Shown piece by piece: positions 37,136 to 47,917 of a stretch of DNA of 61,093 bases (positions within the stretch are counted from its first letter, which is position 1; each line of letters opens with the position of its first letter). Both the position numbers and the translations under genes were made by a program. The notes below the pieces were generated by a model. The model was given only the letters and a program-made list of their open reading frames with translations, had not been told where the DNA came from and made no database searches. The DNA comes from Phycisphaerae bacterium (lineage in GTDB: Bacteria > Planctomycetota > Phycisphaerae > UBA1845 > JAFGLZ01). The stretch is taken from contig JAFGLZ010000171.1 in assembly GCA_016927755.1 (NCBI GenBank), positions 1 to 61,093 of the forward strand, read 5' to 3'.

Positions 37136-38808
37136 CGCCCGTGCCCTCCTGGTATTGCCCGCGCCGCCGCCGAGGTGATCTCGGCGACGCCCGCCCACGT
37201 TCTCCCGCCCTTGCCGAAGACCGCCAGGCGGACGATCACACGCGAGCCCTTGCCTTCCTCGGCGCACTCGGGCAGCGATCGCTCGATCCGCATCGGCCCG
37301 GGCGCGACCTCGACCTCGCCACCCGGATAGCGTTCAGCATTGAACCGTGCCAGCCTCTCCCGTCTGTCCGCGCGGTCAGCGGACGACATGGCTGTGGTCG
37401 CCGGCGCCGTCGTCAGGACCGCCGCCCGACGGCGCTTCACGAGTACGTCGAGCGAAGCACGCTCCGCGCCCTCGGGCAACGCTCCTCGAACCGAAAGCAC
37501 CGTTCCCTTCAGCTCCGCCTCGATCTCGATCGGCTCCGGCAGCCGGAACCGACAGAGCGGATCGCCCAGCAGGTGATACATCAGCGGCTGATCCCGCCGG
37601 AGCTTGGCCACGTCGATCTCCGGCTCCAATTTGCCCTCGGCGTCCTTGAGCATCGCCTCGATCAGCGGGTCGCGCTCCAGATAGCCCAGCCGCTGCGCGG
37701 CCACCCACCACTGGCCGATCGTCTCGAATCGTCGGCCCACCGTCTTGGCCAGCGCGATCGCGCTGTAGTAGTTTGTCAACGGGTGCGATTCCGTCGACGC
37801 CGCGATCACGGCGACAGGCCCGCCCGGATGGCGCAGCAAAGTCTCGGCCAGGCAAGGCCCCTTGGGCCATTCGATCCGACCCGTTGAGCACGTCAAGAAG
37901 ACCGACGGACCCGAGGGCCGATCGCCCGGCAACCGGCTCACGTCCTCGACCGTCATCGTCGTTCGCCACGGCTTCGACACGTTGGCGAAAGCCTGCGTCG
38001 CCGACCCATGCCCGCCGAAGAAACTGAACACGCCGCCGGCGCCCAATTCCGTCAGGAAGCGCCGGGGCTGCTCGTCCGGCGGCAGCCAGCAAGGCCATCG
38101 CGGATCGCCGCTCAGCCACCAAGCCGACAGCGCGTCCGGCAAATGACGCCGAACCGCCTCCATCGCAATGGGCGTCATCATTGCGTCCGACCGCGGGTCG
38201 TACCCGGGGATGCCGATCCACAGCACGGTGCGAAGGTCTTCCGCCCGCAGCGGCATCGTCTCGTAGCGCTTGAGCTTGGCCACGTATGCTAGAAGCTCCT
38301 CGGCCGCCCGCACCGGCAGCCGACCGACCGGAACGTCGGGCAGCCCGTCGTCGTCCAGGTCGCCGTACAGCGAGTCGCACGTGAACGTCGTTCGTTGTTT
38401 GTGGCGCCAGCGATGCATTGGCACGCGGAATGACGGTATCCGCCACGGCTCCTTCCCGTCGACGTTCTCAGTCTCGTCACCTACCAGCAACACGGCCACG
38501 AACGCCTTCGCCGCGTCGCCGCCCTGTGATCGATCCGATCGCGCCTTGATCCAACCCCGAATCTCCTCCGGTCGCGGAGCCCCGCCGGCATCCTTCGCCA
38601 GCCGATCCCACACCAGGACCTCGACCCGATAGGCCGCGCCGCGGTATTCGCAAAGCCCCCTCAGCGCATCCTCAAACAGGCCACGCGTGACGACAAGGTA
38701 AGTCGGCCGCGACCCGCCAAACGCCGGAAGTGCCGCGACAGAGACGATCGCGATCACCACCGCGGTCTGCCACGAGCGTGCCCCAGTCTTTCGTCCTTCG
38801 TCCTTCAT
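37132..38808 (-). CDS. Gingipain-like (peptidase C25, caspase fold) protease
   Basis: 558 residues with a signal peptide (VVIAIVSVAALPAFGG). The domain carries DSLYGDLDDDGLPDVPVGRLPV, the catalytic His267 in FFGGHGS and Cys307 in VFLTCSTG, then ETLLRHPGGPVAVIAAS, matching the peptidase C25 layout (caspase-like fold). Both catalytic residues are present, so it is predicted active, cleaving after basic or other residues outside the cytoplasm. The C-terminal 150 residues are a beta domain. It starts 17 bp after the DUF58 gene and overlaps the BatA-like start by 4 bp, placing a protease inside the MoxR operon. Target proteins are unknown. Confidence 0.8.
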   Translation of the reverse strand: MKDEGRKTGARSWQTAVVIAIVSVAALPAFGGSRPTYLVVTRGLFEDALRGLCEYRGAAYRVEVLVWDRLAKDAGGAPRPEEIRGWIKARSDRSQGGDAAKAFVAVLLVGDETENVDGKEPWRIPSFRVPMHRWRHKQRTTFTCDSLYGDLDDDGLPDVPVGRLPVRAAEELLAYVAKLKRYETMPLRAEDLRTVLWIGIPGYDPRSDAMMTPIAMEAVRRHLPDALSAWWLSGDPRWPCWLPPDEQPRRFLTELGAGGVFSFFGGHGSATQAFANVSKPWRTTMTVEDVSRLPGDRPSGPSVFLTCSTGRIEWPKGPCLAETLLRHPGGPVAVIAASTESHPLTNYYSAIALAKTVGRRFETIGQWWVAAQRLGYLERDPLIEAMLKDAEGKLEPEIDVAKLRRDQPLMYHLLGDPLCRFRLPEPIEIEAELKGTVLSVRGALPEGAERASLDVLVKRRRAAVLTTAPATTAMSSADRADRRERLARFNAERYPGGEVEVAPGPMRIERSLPECAEEGKGSRVIVRLAVFGKGGRTWAGVAEITSAAARAIPGGHGR

Positions 38809-38825
38809 CCTTCGTCCCTCGCGGC

Positions 38826-39722
38826 CTAGCGAAGCAGGCCGCGCTGTCGCAGGTACGACAGCACCAACTGGTCGAACGGTACCTCCGTGCTGGCGAACAG
38901 GTACATCACGTCCCGCCGCGTGCAGAAACTCTTGAGCGCCTCGCAGTACGCCTGCAGGTTTGCCTTGTACCGGGTGATGAGCGGCCGGGAGACGGTCACC
39001 TCGGCCACGTCCGCGTCCTCGATGTCCACCAGCCGAAGGTCCCCCGAGATCGTCGGGTTGATCTCCTCCGGCGACAGGAGCTGCAGCGCGTACACGTCCA
39101 GATCGCGCCGAACGAGATACCGCAGGCCGGTCTCGAACCCGCTCTTGTCGAAGAAGTCGCTCAGCACGACGAGCACGCCGCGCGGCTTGTGGCGGATCGC
39201 GAATTGACGGCAGGCCGCTGCCAGGTTGCTTGGACCGCCCGTACGCTGGTCCTGCAGAAATGCTACGACCTGGTGCATCAGCCGCCGACCTCGAACCCCC
39301 GACAGATCGCCGGCGAGCCGATCGTCGTAGCTACAGATCGTCACGCGGTTGTAGTTGACCAGCGCCACGTAGGCCAGCGCCGCCGCGACCCGCTTGGCGT
39401 AAAGGGCTTTGTTCGGCTCCCCGAAGTCCATCGACTTGCTCAGGTCCAGCAGGATCGAGACGGGCAGGTCCTCCTCCTCCAGGAAGAGCTTCAGAAAGAG
39501 CCGGTCGAGCCGCGCGTAGATGTTCCAATCGAGGAACCGAAGGTCGTCTCCGACGACGTAATTGCGGTAGTCGGCGAACTCGACGGACTCGCCCTTCCGC
39601 TTGCTCTTGCGGTCGCCCTTCATCTTCCCCGCGAAGATCTTCCGCGAGACCACGTCGAGCTGCTCGAGCCGCGCCATGAACGCCGGATCGAGCAACTCCG
39701 TCTTGTCCCCCGTTCGAGCCAT
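38826..39722 (-). CDS. DUF58 domain protein
   Basis: 298 residues. The DUF58 core (GESVEFADYRNYVVGDDLRFLDWNIYARLDRLFLKLF) is followed by a VWA-like fold (VSILLDLSKSMDFG). DUF58 proteins are constant partners of MoxR ATPases and VWA membrane proteins. It lies 50 bp after moxR and 17 bp before the C25 protease. There is no signal peptide; it is probably cytoplasmic or membrane-associated. Confidence 0.93.
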   Translation of the reverse strand: MARTGDKTELLDPAFMARLEQLDVVSRKIFAGKMKGDRKSKRKGESVEFADYRNYVVGDDLRFLDWNIYARLDRLFLKLFLEEEDLPVSILLDLSKSMDFGEPNKALYAKRVAAALAYVALVNYNRVTICSYDDRLAGDLSGVRGRRLMHQVVAFLQDQRTGGPSNLAAACRQFAIRHKPRGVLVVLSDFFDKSGFETGLRYLVRRDLDVYALQLLSPEEINPTISGDLRLVDIEDADVAEVTVSRPLITRYKANLQAYCEALKSFCTRRDVMYLFASTEVPFDQLVLSYLRQRGLLR

Positions 39723-39772
39723 TCGCCGCCTTCTCTCTTCTTCCTTCTTACTTCCCTCTTCTTACTTCATCC

Positions 39773-40789
<1,017 letters not shown>

Positions 40790-40855
40790 CGTTACCTCCG
40801 TTTCGTCTTCGTGCGGGGCCGTCGCGCTCGAGTTCGAGCGCTGCCGCCGCCAGGA

Positions 40856-43800
40856 TCACTCATCGTCCTGCTGACGTTCCTCCTGCGCGCGCCGCTTCGC
40901 CTTCAGGAGCCGGGACGTCATGGATTCGTCTTCGCCTTCCTTGCCCCCCGACGCCGGCTTGCGACGCCGATCCGCGGGCGGCGCTTGCGTCTTGGCCCCG
41001 CCCACGGCCCGGTCGAGATCGCCCACGTCCCGATCCCCCGCCTCGCCCAAGTCGAACCGCGCCGAGGTATCCACGGGCTCGAGATCGACTTCCGCTCGAC
41101 TCGCCTCGCGGCGCTCCGCGTCGGCCTTGGCCCGTTCGGCCATCTCCTCCCGAACCTTCTCGCGGATGCCCTTAAGCCGAGAGACGGAGACCGCGGCGGC
41201 CTCGGCCGCCCGCTGACCCCGCAGCTCCGACTCGATGAACTGGATCACCAGCGGGATCGTCCGCCAACGAATCGCCCAGCCCACCGCCTCGGCCAGCAGC
41301 ACCGCCAGCGGCCACCCCCACCAGTACCGGTACAATCCGCCGATCGACAGCAGCCAGATCAGCACCACGATCTCCACGCAGATCGAGATCGCAACCATCG
41401 AGGCCAACCGACGCCCCGCCACGTCGAGCAACAGCAGCGGAATGACAACCCAGGCCAGAATCCAGTGCCAGATCGGCCGCCGGCTGATCGACGGCGCCAC
41501 CGGTCGGCGATACACCTCGCCCTCCTCGGCCTTCGGGCTGGTGATGGTCCCGTCCGACAGCTCCCCGATCGGGCTGAAGAGCTTGCCCTCCGTCCGCTCG
41601 GCGATCTGACGGAGCAGGGCCTCGTTCGTGTTCAGCTCGCGATACTCAGGTGAGTACGAGACCGACAGCCCCGTCTTGATCATTCCCGTCGATCCGTCGG
41701 GCTTTCGGTACGTCATCGCGGCGACGTAGTGCCCGTTCTGCATCGCCGGGAACGTCCCCTCGTAGCGCCCCGGCCCGGTCTGCTGCAGTTGAACGCCCAT
41801 TCCGCTCGAGTCCGGCGTTACGACCCTGCCGGCGATCTTGAGCCCATTGAGGAACGACGCGTCCTTATCGAGCGCCTCGACGATGATGCGACCCTCCCGC
41901 CCGACCAGACGCGTCGAGATCTCGAAGTCCGCCGCGCCGCCCTGACGCATTGCCCACCGAATCGCCTGCGCCCACAGCTTGCTGAACTTGGGCCACGCAA
42001 CCCACTGAGTCGCCCAATGCGTCCACCAGCCGCTGGTGAAGGCGATCGTCTTGCCCAGCTCGCATTGCCGAACGACCAGAAGGGGGTCCTCCTTGTCCGT
42101 CGACATCAGGATCCGGCTGAACTCGTTGGCTGCCGATCGCGGCGTCGTCAGCACGTGTCCCGTTAGCGGCGGAAGCTCGGCCTCCGAAACCCCGGCCGTG
42201 ACCTCGGGCATCATGCTTCGCAGGTGCGGCTTGAAACCCTCAGGCACCTCGCGGATCAGCGGGCGACGGACGATCTTGGCCTCCTTGATGAAGATCTGAG
42301 GCAGCGTCTTGGGGTTGTTGGCTCGGTAGTATCGACCGCCGGTCATCTTGGCGATCCGCTTCATCTCGGGCTCCATCACGTGGTTGCCAAAGCCGATCGT
42401 AACCGTGCTGACCGTGATCTTCTTGTTGGCGATCTTGCTGAGCAGCGCCGACGAGGGCGGCGACGCGTCGCCGTCGCTGATGATGATGACGTGCTTCTGC
42501 TGCGCGTCCCGAACGCCGATGAGGGCCTGATACGCCAGATCCAGGCCCGACTGGAAATCCGGCATGTCCCCGATCCGATTGCTGATCTTCTGGATCTGGC
42601 TGATGATCGCCTCTTTCGATCGTGCCACCTGGAACGGGATCTCCCACTGCGTCCCGCCCGAGAAGCCGTACGCGATCAGCCCCACGTAGTCCAACGAGCT
42701 GATCGTCTTGACCGCGGCGATGCTCACCTGCTCGGCCCAGTAGTTGCCGCGAGGCATCTCGCACGTGTGCATGATCAGCGCCAGCGCGCCGCGGGGGATC
42801 TCCTTGCGCTGCTTCAGGTCGAACTTCACCGGCATGACGTCCTCGACCGGCGTGCCCAGCCACCCACCCGCGCCAAAACCCTCGTTGCCGCCCGTCATCA
42901 CCAGCCCGCCACCCATGTCCTTGACGTAGGCGGCGAGCTGCTCCTTCTGGTTGGCCGTGAACCGGTCCGCCGGAACGTTGGCCAGGATGATCGCGTCGTA
43001 GTCGAGCATCTCCAGGATGTCTTCCGGCGCCTGGTCCATCGGCATGGACGTGATGTTCACGTGCTCGTCCTTGAGCGCTTCGATCATCGCCGCGTCGCAC
43101 GACGGCTCCGTCGTCAGTAGCAGCACCGAGCCCTCCCCCTGGACGAACGTGAAGCCGCGGGCCACGTTGTTCTGAACCACGGCGTCCATCTTCGGGTCGT
43201 CCGGCTCGAACCGGGCCTCGAACTTGTGAACGCCTGGGCTATTGAGGGGCATCTCCTGGACCAGCGGGCGAATGCCGGCAGTGAGCTTCACCGGCTCGCT
43301 GCTGACGAGCTGCCCGTTGTGATAGAGCGTCAGCTTGCCGCTGGCCGGCCGCTTGCTGCGCAGCACCATCCGGATCGGAACGCGGTCCTGAAGATTCGCC
43401 TGTGTCGGCACGTCAAGACGGTCGAACATCACCTCCGCGGCGTGCTCATACTCGAGCGGCACCACGTCGATGCTCACGCCGGCCGCCGCCGCCTCCGCCG
43501 CCTCGCTCAACGCGTCACCCGCGTTCTCGTTGCCGTCGCTCAGAAGGACGATCCGCTTGGCCATGCCCTCGGGAAACGTCGCCAGCGCCAACCGGATCGC
43601 CTTGGCCAGGTCCGTCCGGTCCGGGTCCACCGGCGGCGTGATCCGCTCGATGAACACCCCCCGCATCGGAAGCTGCTCGATGTTCGTCTCGCCGTCGAAG
43701 CTGATCACCGCGGCCTTGTCGTCGTGCGGACGCCGGCCCGTGACGCTCGCCTTGCGGGCGAACTCCTCCTGTGCCAGCGTCAGCTTCTCCGGGATACTTC

Positions 43801-44050
43801 GCGACTGATCGACCAGGAAGATCACCGCCAGGTCGCGGTTCTCTCGAACGTGCTGGGCCCCCGCCATCGCCAGGATCAGCGCCGCCAGAAGCGCCGCCCG
43901 AACCGCCAGGACGAACCACCGCCGTCCCGCCGGTAGCGCCGCCAGCGAGCGGACGATCAGCGGACCGGCCACCGCGACCGGAACGATTAGCAGAAGCCAC
44001 AGCCACTCCGGTCGCTCGAAGGATATTGGGATCACGCCCAGCAAACCCAT
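40856..44050 (-). CDS. Large membrane protein with two VWA-like parts and a GATase1-like domain
   Basis: 1064 residues. N-terminal helices (WLWLLLIVPVAVAGPLIV; VRAALLAALILAMAGAQ) precede a VWA domain with MIDAS Asp81-Ser83-Ser85 (LVDQSRSIPE). A class-I glutamine-amidotransferase-like segment follows (LAAYVKDMGGGLVMTGGNEGFGAGGWLG) and a second VWA region whose MIDAS is degenerate (LALIMHTCEMPRG) but which keeps IIISDGDASPP. Two or three more helices and a highly charged cytoplasmic tail end the protein. It is the first gene of the MoxR operon. It probably forms the membrane part of the MoxR-driven complex. Confidence 0.85.
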   Translation of the reverse strand: MGLLGVIPISFERPEWLWLLLIVPVAVAGPLIVRSLAALPAGRRWFVLAVRAALLAALILAMAGAQHVRENRDLAVIFLVDQSRSIPEKLTLAQEEFARKASVTGRRPHDDKAAVISFDGETNIEQLPMRGVFIERITPPVDPDRTDLAKAIRLALATFPEGMAKRIVLLSDGNENAGDALSEAAEAAAAGVSIDVVPLEYEHAAEVMFDRLDVPTQANLQDRVPIRMVLRSKRPASGKLTLYHNGQLVSSEPVKLTAGIRPLVQEMPLNSPGVHKFEARFEPDDPKMDAVVQNNVARGFTFVQGEGSVLLLTTEPSCDAAMIEALKDEHVNITSMPMDQAPEDILEMLDYDAIILANVPADRFTANQKEQLAAYVKDMGGGLVMTGGNEGFGAGGWLGTPVEDVMPVKFDLKQRKEIPRGALALIMHTCEMPRGNYWAEQVSIAAVKTISSLDYVGLIAYGFSGGTQWEIPFQVARSKEAIISQIQKISNRIGDMPDFQSGLDLAYQALIGVRDAQQKHVIIISDGDASPPSSALLSKIANKKITVSTVTIGFGNHVMEPEMKRIAKMTGGRYYRANNPKTLPQIFIKEAKIVRRPLIREVPEGFKPHLRSMMPEVTAGVSEAELPPLTGHVLTTPRSAANEFSRILMSTDKEDPLLVVRQCELGKTIAFTSGWWTHWATQWVAWPKFSKLWAQAIRWAMRQGGAADFEISTRLVGREGRIIVEALDKDASFLNGLKIAGRVVTPDSSGMGVQLQQTGPGRYEGTFPAMQNGHYVAAMTYRKPDGSTGMIKTGLSVSYSPEYRELNTNEALLRQIAERTEGKLFSPIGELSDGTITSPKAEEGEVYRRPVAPSISRRPIWHWILAWVVIPLLLLDVAGRRLASMVAISICVEIVVLIWLLSIGGLYRYWWGWPLAVLLAEAVGWAIRWRTIPLVIQFIESELRGQRAAEAAAVSVSRLKGIREKVREEMAERAKADAERREASRAEVDLEPVDTSARFDLGEAGDRDVGDLDRAVGGAKTQAPPADRRRKPASGGKEGEDESMTSRLLKAKRRAQEERQQDDE

Positions 44051-44086
44051 CTTCCCCTAAATCACCGCCCAACCATCCGCGCCACC

Positions 44087-44167
44087 GTAGCACGGGCATC
44101 TTGCCCGTGGAGCGTAGCACGGACATCCTGCCCGTGGAGCGTAGCACGGACATCCTGCCCGTGGTTC
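44087..44167. repeat. Three tandem 27-bp REP-like palindromes
   Basis: Units at 44087-44113, 44114-44140 and 44141-44167 share GTAGCACGGNCATCNTGCCCGTGG. Unit 1 forms a perfect stem CACGGGC/GCCCGTG and units 2-3 have one mismatch. The element family also occurs at 9048-9082. It lies in the 171-bp gap between the NHL gene and the MoxR operon. Confidence 0.8.
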
Positions 44168-44221
44168 GTCGCCAACGCCTTCCCAACACCCATACCTATG
44201 TCACACACGACCGCTCGGCCG

Positions 44222-45232
44222 TCACATCGCCACAATCTGAATGCGGCTGTTGCCCGAGTCGACCACGTACACTTTTCGATCCTGCCCCACGGCCACGCCC
44301 CACGGATACGCCAGTTGCCCGAGCTTCCGTCCCGCCGTGCCCCAGGTGCCCAGCGATCGCCCCGACCGGTCGAACCGCTGGAGTCGGTTGTTGCCATACT
44401 CGCACACCAGCAGCGTCCCGTCGCTCAGCAAATCGATATCGTACGGGTAACTGAGCTGCCCGGCCTTGTCGCCCAAGCTGCCAAACGTACTCAGCAGCTT
44501 GCCCGATCGGTCGAACCGGCAGATGCGATGGTTGCAGGCGTCCGCCACCCACAGATCGTCGTTCTCGTCGAACAGCAGCCCCGACGGCCGTGACAACGCC
44601 GCGGGACCCGAATCGGGGCCGCCGAAACTCGCGACGAACTTCCAGTCCGGCGTGTATTTGCTGATCCGATCGTTCCCGCCGTATTCGCTGACGTAGACGA
44701 ACCCCTCGCGGTCGATGGCCACGTCCGTCGGCAGCTCGAACTGCCCGTCACCTCGACCTTGAGAGCCGAAATCGCCGAGCTTCTTGCCATCGCGATCAAA
44801 GACCATGACGCGATAGTAGTGCGTGTCGGCGACGAACACACGCCCCTTCGTATCGACGGTCAGACCAGTGGGCTTGCCGTTCCGAAACTCAGGCATCGAC
44901 CACTGAAGCTGCCACGTCCCGTCCGGGGCGAACCGCTGGATCCGCCCGCTCTTGTCGACGACGTAGACAAGCCCTTCCGGATTGATCGCGATCGCCCGCG
45001 GATAGCTGAACTCGCCCTCGCCCAGACCCGTCTCACCGAAATGCCCCAGGACGTCGCCGGCCTTGCCGCCACCACTGCCGCACCCGACCCAGGGGCAGAC
45101 CCCGAAAACCGCGGCGACGACCAGCAGGAATCCCACGCGGCGCGCGCGTCCCCCACGGCGCGCGCCCTCGAACGCAAGTCCTCGACTCGTCGGTGAACGG
45201 CTCGTCCTCAACTCGCCTCCCGTCGCCGCCAT
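44222..45232 (-). CDS. NHL-repeat beta-propeller lipoprotein
   Basis: About 336 residues with a hydrophobic N-region and a lipobox (CPWVGC), followed by about six NHL blades (YPRAIAINPEGLVYVVDKSGRIQRFAPDG; LPTDVAIDREGFVYVSEYGGNDRI; YPWGVAVGQDRKVYVVDSGNSRIQIV). Such propellers bind proteins or sugars. ATG 45232 overlaps the permease gene. A TTG at 45211 with GGAGG 4 bp upstream, just at the permease stop, is an alternative. It occupies the place where an ATP-binding subunit would be expected after the permease. Confidence 0.8.
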   Translation of the reverse strand: MAATGGELRTSRSPTSRGLAFEGARRGGRARRVGFLLVVAAVFGVCPWVGCGSGGGKAGDVLGHFGETGLGEGEFSYPRAIAINPEGLVYVVDKSGRIQRFAPDGTWQLQWSMPEFRNGKPTGLTVDTKGRVFVADTHYYRVMVFDRDGKKLGDFGSQGRGDGQFELPTDVAIDREGFVYVSEYGGNDRISKYTPDWKFVASFGGPDSGPAALSRPSGLLFDENDDLWVADACNHRICRFDRSGKLLSTFGSLGDKAGQLSYPYDIDLLSDGTLLVCEYGNNRLQRFDRSGRSLGTWGTAGRKLGQLAYPWGVAVGQDRKVYVVDSGNSRIQIVAM

Positions 45233-46761
45233 GCCACCCAGCTCAGCAAGATCGCCGGTATTGGCGCCGCCGCCAGCACGCAGCAGATCGTCACCAGCAT
45301 CTGGTCCTCGAACCGATGGAACTTCTCCATTAGCGTCTGTGCGATCCAGCCGATCCCGGGCGGGCGAACCATCGACATCGCCGGTACCTCCGCCAACGAC
45401 AACGCGCCGACCAGCGCGATCGCCGCCGCCAGAACCGGCCACTGGTCCCGCCACCCCACCCGAACCTCGGCCTCTACCTCGCCCGCGCCGTCAGCTCGTG
45501 CCTGATCCACCAGTGACTCCGGCGCCGATCTCGCGACCAGCCAAGCGGCCAAACATCCGATCCATCCCCAACGAGCGACCTGAGTCAGCACCATCACCGG
45601 CCAGTGATCGTAAACCAAGTCGACCCGCTGATACGCCGCCACGACGGCCTGACCCACGAGCGCGGCCGGCATCAACCCGACAACCACCGACATCCCAACC
45701 GCCGTCCGGCGAGCCCACCGCAAAGACCCCGAACCCACCAGGGCCGTCCCCACCCAAACGACCGCCAGCCCGCACGCCGCCGCGATCGCCACCGACTCGA
45801 TCAGCTCCCGATCGTACACACGCCACAGCCGCACGAAGCTGTCCCACGAGGCCAGTCGAACCACTAGCCCTCCGACGGGCAACACGACCGTTACCAGGAA
45901 CACCGCCAGCACCGGCGCGATGGGCCGCAAGCGACCGACGCCGAGCTCGACGGGTGCCGCCTCCTGACGATCGTCCTCGCTGGCCCGCCCTCGCAGGCCG
46001 ACCAGCACCGCGCCGCACCCGGCGATCACCACCACCGTCAGCGGCAGGGCGGGCGCAACGACGTCCACCGCATGACGCGACGACTGCGCCCACGCCAGCA
46101 GTTCCGTGGCGAACACCTGCGCCGAGCAGGCATGCGGCGCGTTGTACTCGATCATGAACAGAACCCACAGCACGATCATCGCGATCGCGGCATGTCCCGC
46201 CAGCAGCGGAAGCGCCGCGAGTCGAAACGCCGTCGGCGCGTCCGCATCGAGCAAGGCCGCGCGATATGCCCCGTGCCCCACGCGCTGCCAGCCCGACGCA
46301 AGTACCAATGCGGGGATCGGCCACGACCACCCAGCCCAAACCCAAACCGTCCGCGCCAGCGGCGCCCAATCGCCCAGAAGATGGATCAGCGAAATCGGAA
46401 TCACCCGATCCCAACCGAACACGTACACGTAGGGCGGCAGAAGCAGCGGAACCGCCACGAGCAGGGCGATCGGGCCGCGCCGCCGCCGCGCGCCCAGCCG
46501 ACACAGTCCGCGAATAGTGGGCAGCGAGATCGCCAGCGAGAAAATCGCCCCCATCGCCGCCATGCCCGCCGTCTTGCCCAACAGCGCCATCTGGCGAGAC
46601 GAGGGCCACCAACCGTCCCGCGGCACAGGGCCGGTGGCCAGCGAAACAACGAGGCCCAACAAGGGGATCAAGATGGCCGCGACCCACAGTGCCGCTCCGA
46701 TCAGCCGCCAGGCCCCGATGGCTACCGAGACGCTGCTCCAAGTCCGATCGCCCGTCGTCAC
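45208..46761 (-). CDS. Iron(III)-type ABC transporter permease (FbpB-like)
   Basis: 517 residues, about twelve hydrophobic helices arranged as two halves, as in fused FbpB/ThiP permeases. Binding-protein-dependent transport signatures appear in RVGHGAYRAALLDADAPTAFRLAALPLLAG and a second related loop ESLVDQARADGAGEVEAEVRVGW. The ATG overlaps the end of the binding-protein gene (ATGA), so they are translationally coupled. No gene for the ATPase is nearby; one elsewhere may serve it. Confidence 0.8.
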   Translation of the reverse strand: MTTGDRTWSSVSVAIGAWRLIGAALWVAAILIPLLGLVVSLATGPVPRDGWWPSSRQMALLGKTAGMAAMGAIFSLAISLPTIRGLCRLGARRRRGPIALLVAVPLLLPPYVYVFGWDRVIPISLIHLLGDWAPLARTVWVWAGWSWPIPALVLASGWQRVGHGAYRAALLDADAPTAFRLAALPLLAGHAAIAMIVLWVLFMIEYNAPHACSAQVFATELLAWAQSSRHAVDVVAPALPLTVVVIAGCGAVLVGLRGRASEDDRQEAAPVELGVGRLRPIAPVLAVFLVTVVLPVGGLVVRLASWDSFVRLWRVYDRELIESVAIAAACGLAVVWVGTALVGSGSLRWARRTAVGMSVVVGLMPAALVGQAVVAAYQRVDLVYDHWPVMVLTQVARWGWIGCLAAWLVARSAPESLVDQARADGAGEVEAEVRVGWRDQWPVLAAAIALVGALSLAEVPAMSMVRPPGIGWIAQTLMEKFHRFEDQMLVTICCVLAAAPIPAILLSWVAWRRREAS

Positions 46762-47837
46762 CGCAGCAGGATCTCCCGCGCGCGCCGGATCGCATCGGGC
46801 ATCGCATGTGCCACGGCCGAATACGTAACCTGGACGGCGTCAGGTGGCGTCATGCCCAGCTCCTTGACCAACGCCGACCGAACCGGAACGTTCCGCGATT
46901 CCGTCTTGGCCATCATCCGCTCTAGCTCCGCCGAGGCCAGAAAGTCGACCAGCTTCCGCGCCGACTCGGGATGCCGACAGCCCTTCAGAATCGCCACCGT
47001 GTTCGGGATCCACAGCGTGCCCTTACCGTCGACCATGGAGGGATACACCAGGTCCACCGGAAGCCCCTGCTTCTGCGCGACCCAGACGTCGTCCGTGTCC
47101 GTCATGCACAGCTCGGCCTCGCCCCGGCCCACCATCCGAACGGCCGCGGCGTTCCCGTCGGCGATGCGAACCTTGTTCTTGGCAAGCGCCTCCAGGAATC
47201 CGACGGCCTTGTCCTCGCCCCACAAGGCGAACATCGCCGCGACGTGTCCCCGGGTCGTGCCGAACTGAGGGTTGGCCATCACCAGCTTGCCCGCCCACTT
47301 CGCATCCGCTAGGTCGATCCACCGCTTCGGCGCCTGATCGCGCGACAGCTTCTCCGTGTTGAACGCGACAACCCGACCCCGCGCCGCGAAGCCCGTCCAG
47401 AAATCACGGGGGCAGCGAAACTGCGCCTCGATGTCATCCGCCGTCTTCGGGCGATAAGACTCGAGCAGCCCCTGCATCGTCAGCGTGATCGTATTGAAGA
47501 CCTCGCTCGACCAGAACACGTCCGCCCGGGGACGATCCCGCTCGGCCTCGATCTTGCGGACGAGCCCCGTCGTCTTGCCGGCCTCCGTGTCGAACAGAAC
47601 CTCCGGCTTGATGCCCGTCTGCCGCTCGAACTCCGCGAAAACCGTCCGCGCGAACTCCTCGTCAACGCTGCAATAGACCACCGGCGCTTCCGTTTGCTGG
47701 GTTGACTGCTCCTTGCTGCAAGCCCCCGACAAGGCGATCACTGGTATCCAGGCGATCAGCAGCAGTGTCCTGATATCAAACCGAGTGTGGGTTGACGCCG
47801 GCACGACGCCGCAACGGGTGAATCGCTCACTGGACAC
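46758..47837 (-). CDS. Iron(III)-type ABC transporter substrate-binding lipoprotein
   Basis: About 359 residues. Lipobox LSGAC. The mature protein begins VVYCSVDEEFARTVFAEFERQTGIKPEVLFDTEAGKTTGLVRKIEAERDRPRADVFW, the signature of FbpA/AfuA-type binding proteins (class II periplasmic fold). GTG 47837 is chosen because AAGGAG lies 7 bp upstream; an ATG at 47888 would give an over-long leader. The cargo is probably ferric iron, but phosphonate, thiamine or other cargo is known for relatives. Confidence 0.8.
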   Translation of the reverse strand: MSSERFTRCGVVPASTHTRFDIRTLLLIAWIPVIALSGACSKEQSTQQTEAPVVYCSVDEEFARTVFAEFERQTGIKPEVLFDTEAGKTTGLVRKIEAERDRPRADVFWSSEVFNTITLTMQGLLESYRPKTADDIEAQFRCPRDFWTGFAARGRVVAFNTEKLSRDQAPKRWIDLADAKWAGKLVMANPQFGTTRGHVAAMFALWGEDKAVGFLEALAKNKVRIADGNAAAVRMVGRGEAELCMTDTDDVWVAQKQGLPVDLVYPSMVDGKGTLWIPNTVAILKGCRHPESARKLVDFLASAELERMMAKTESRNVPVRSALVKELGMTPPDAVQVTYSAVAHAMPDAIRRAREILLR

Positions 47838-47917
47838 AAACTCTCCTTGGCTGGCTAGAGTCTTGAGAAGGGCGGACCCCATCGGCAACCGATACCCGAA
47901 CCCCGAGACCCGAGACC

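Noticed and set aside
38770..38825. Direct repeats of TTCGTCC near the C25 gene start
   Set aside because: Short, degenerate and overlapping a coding start; probably chance.
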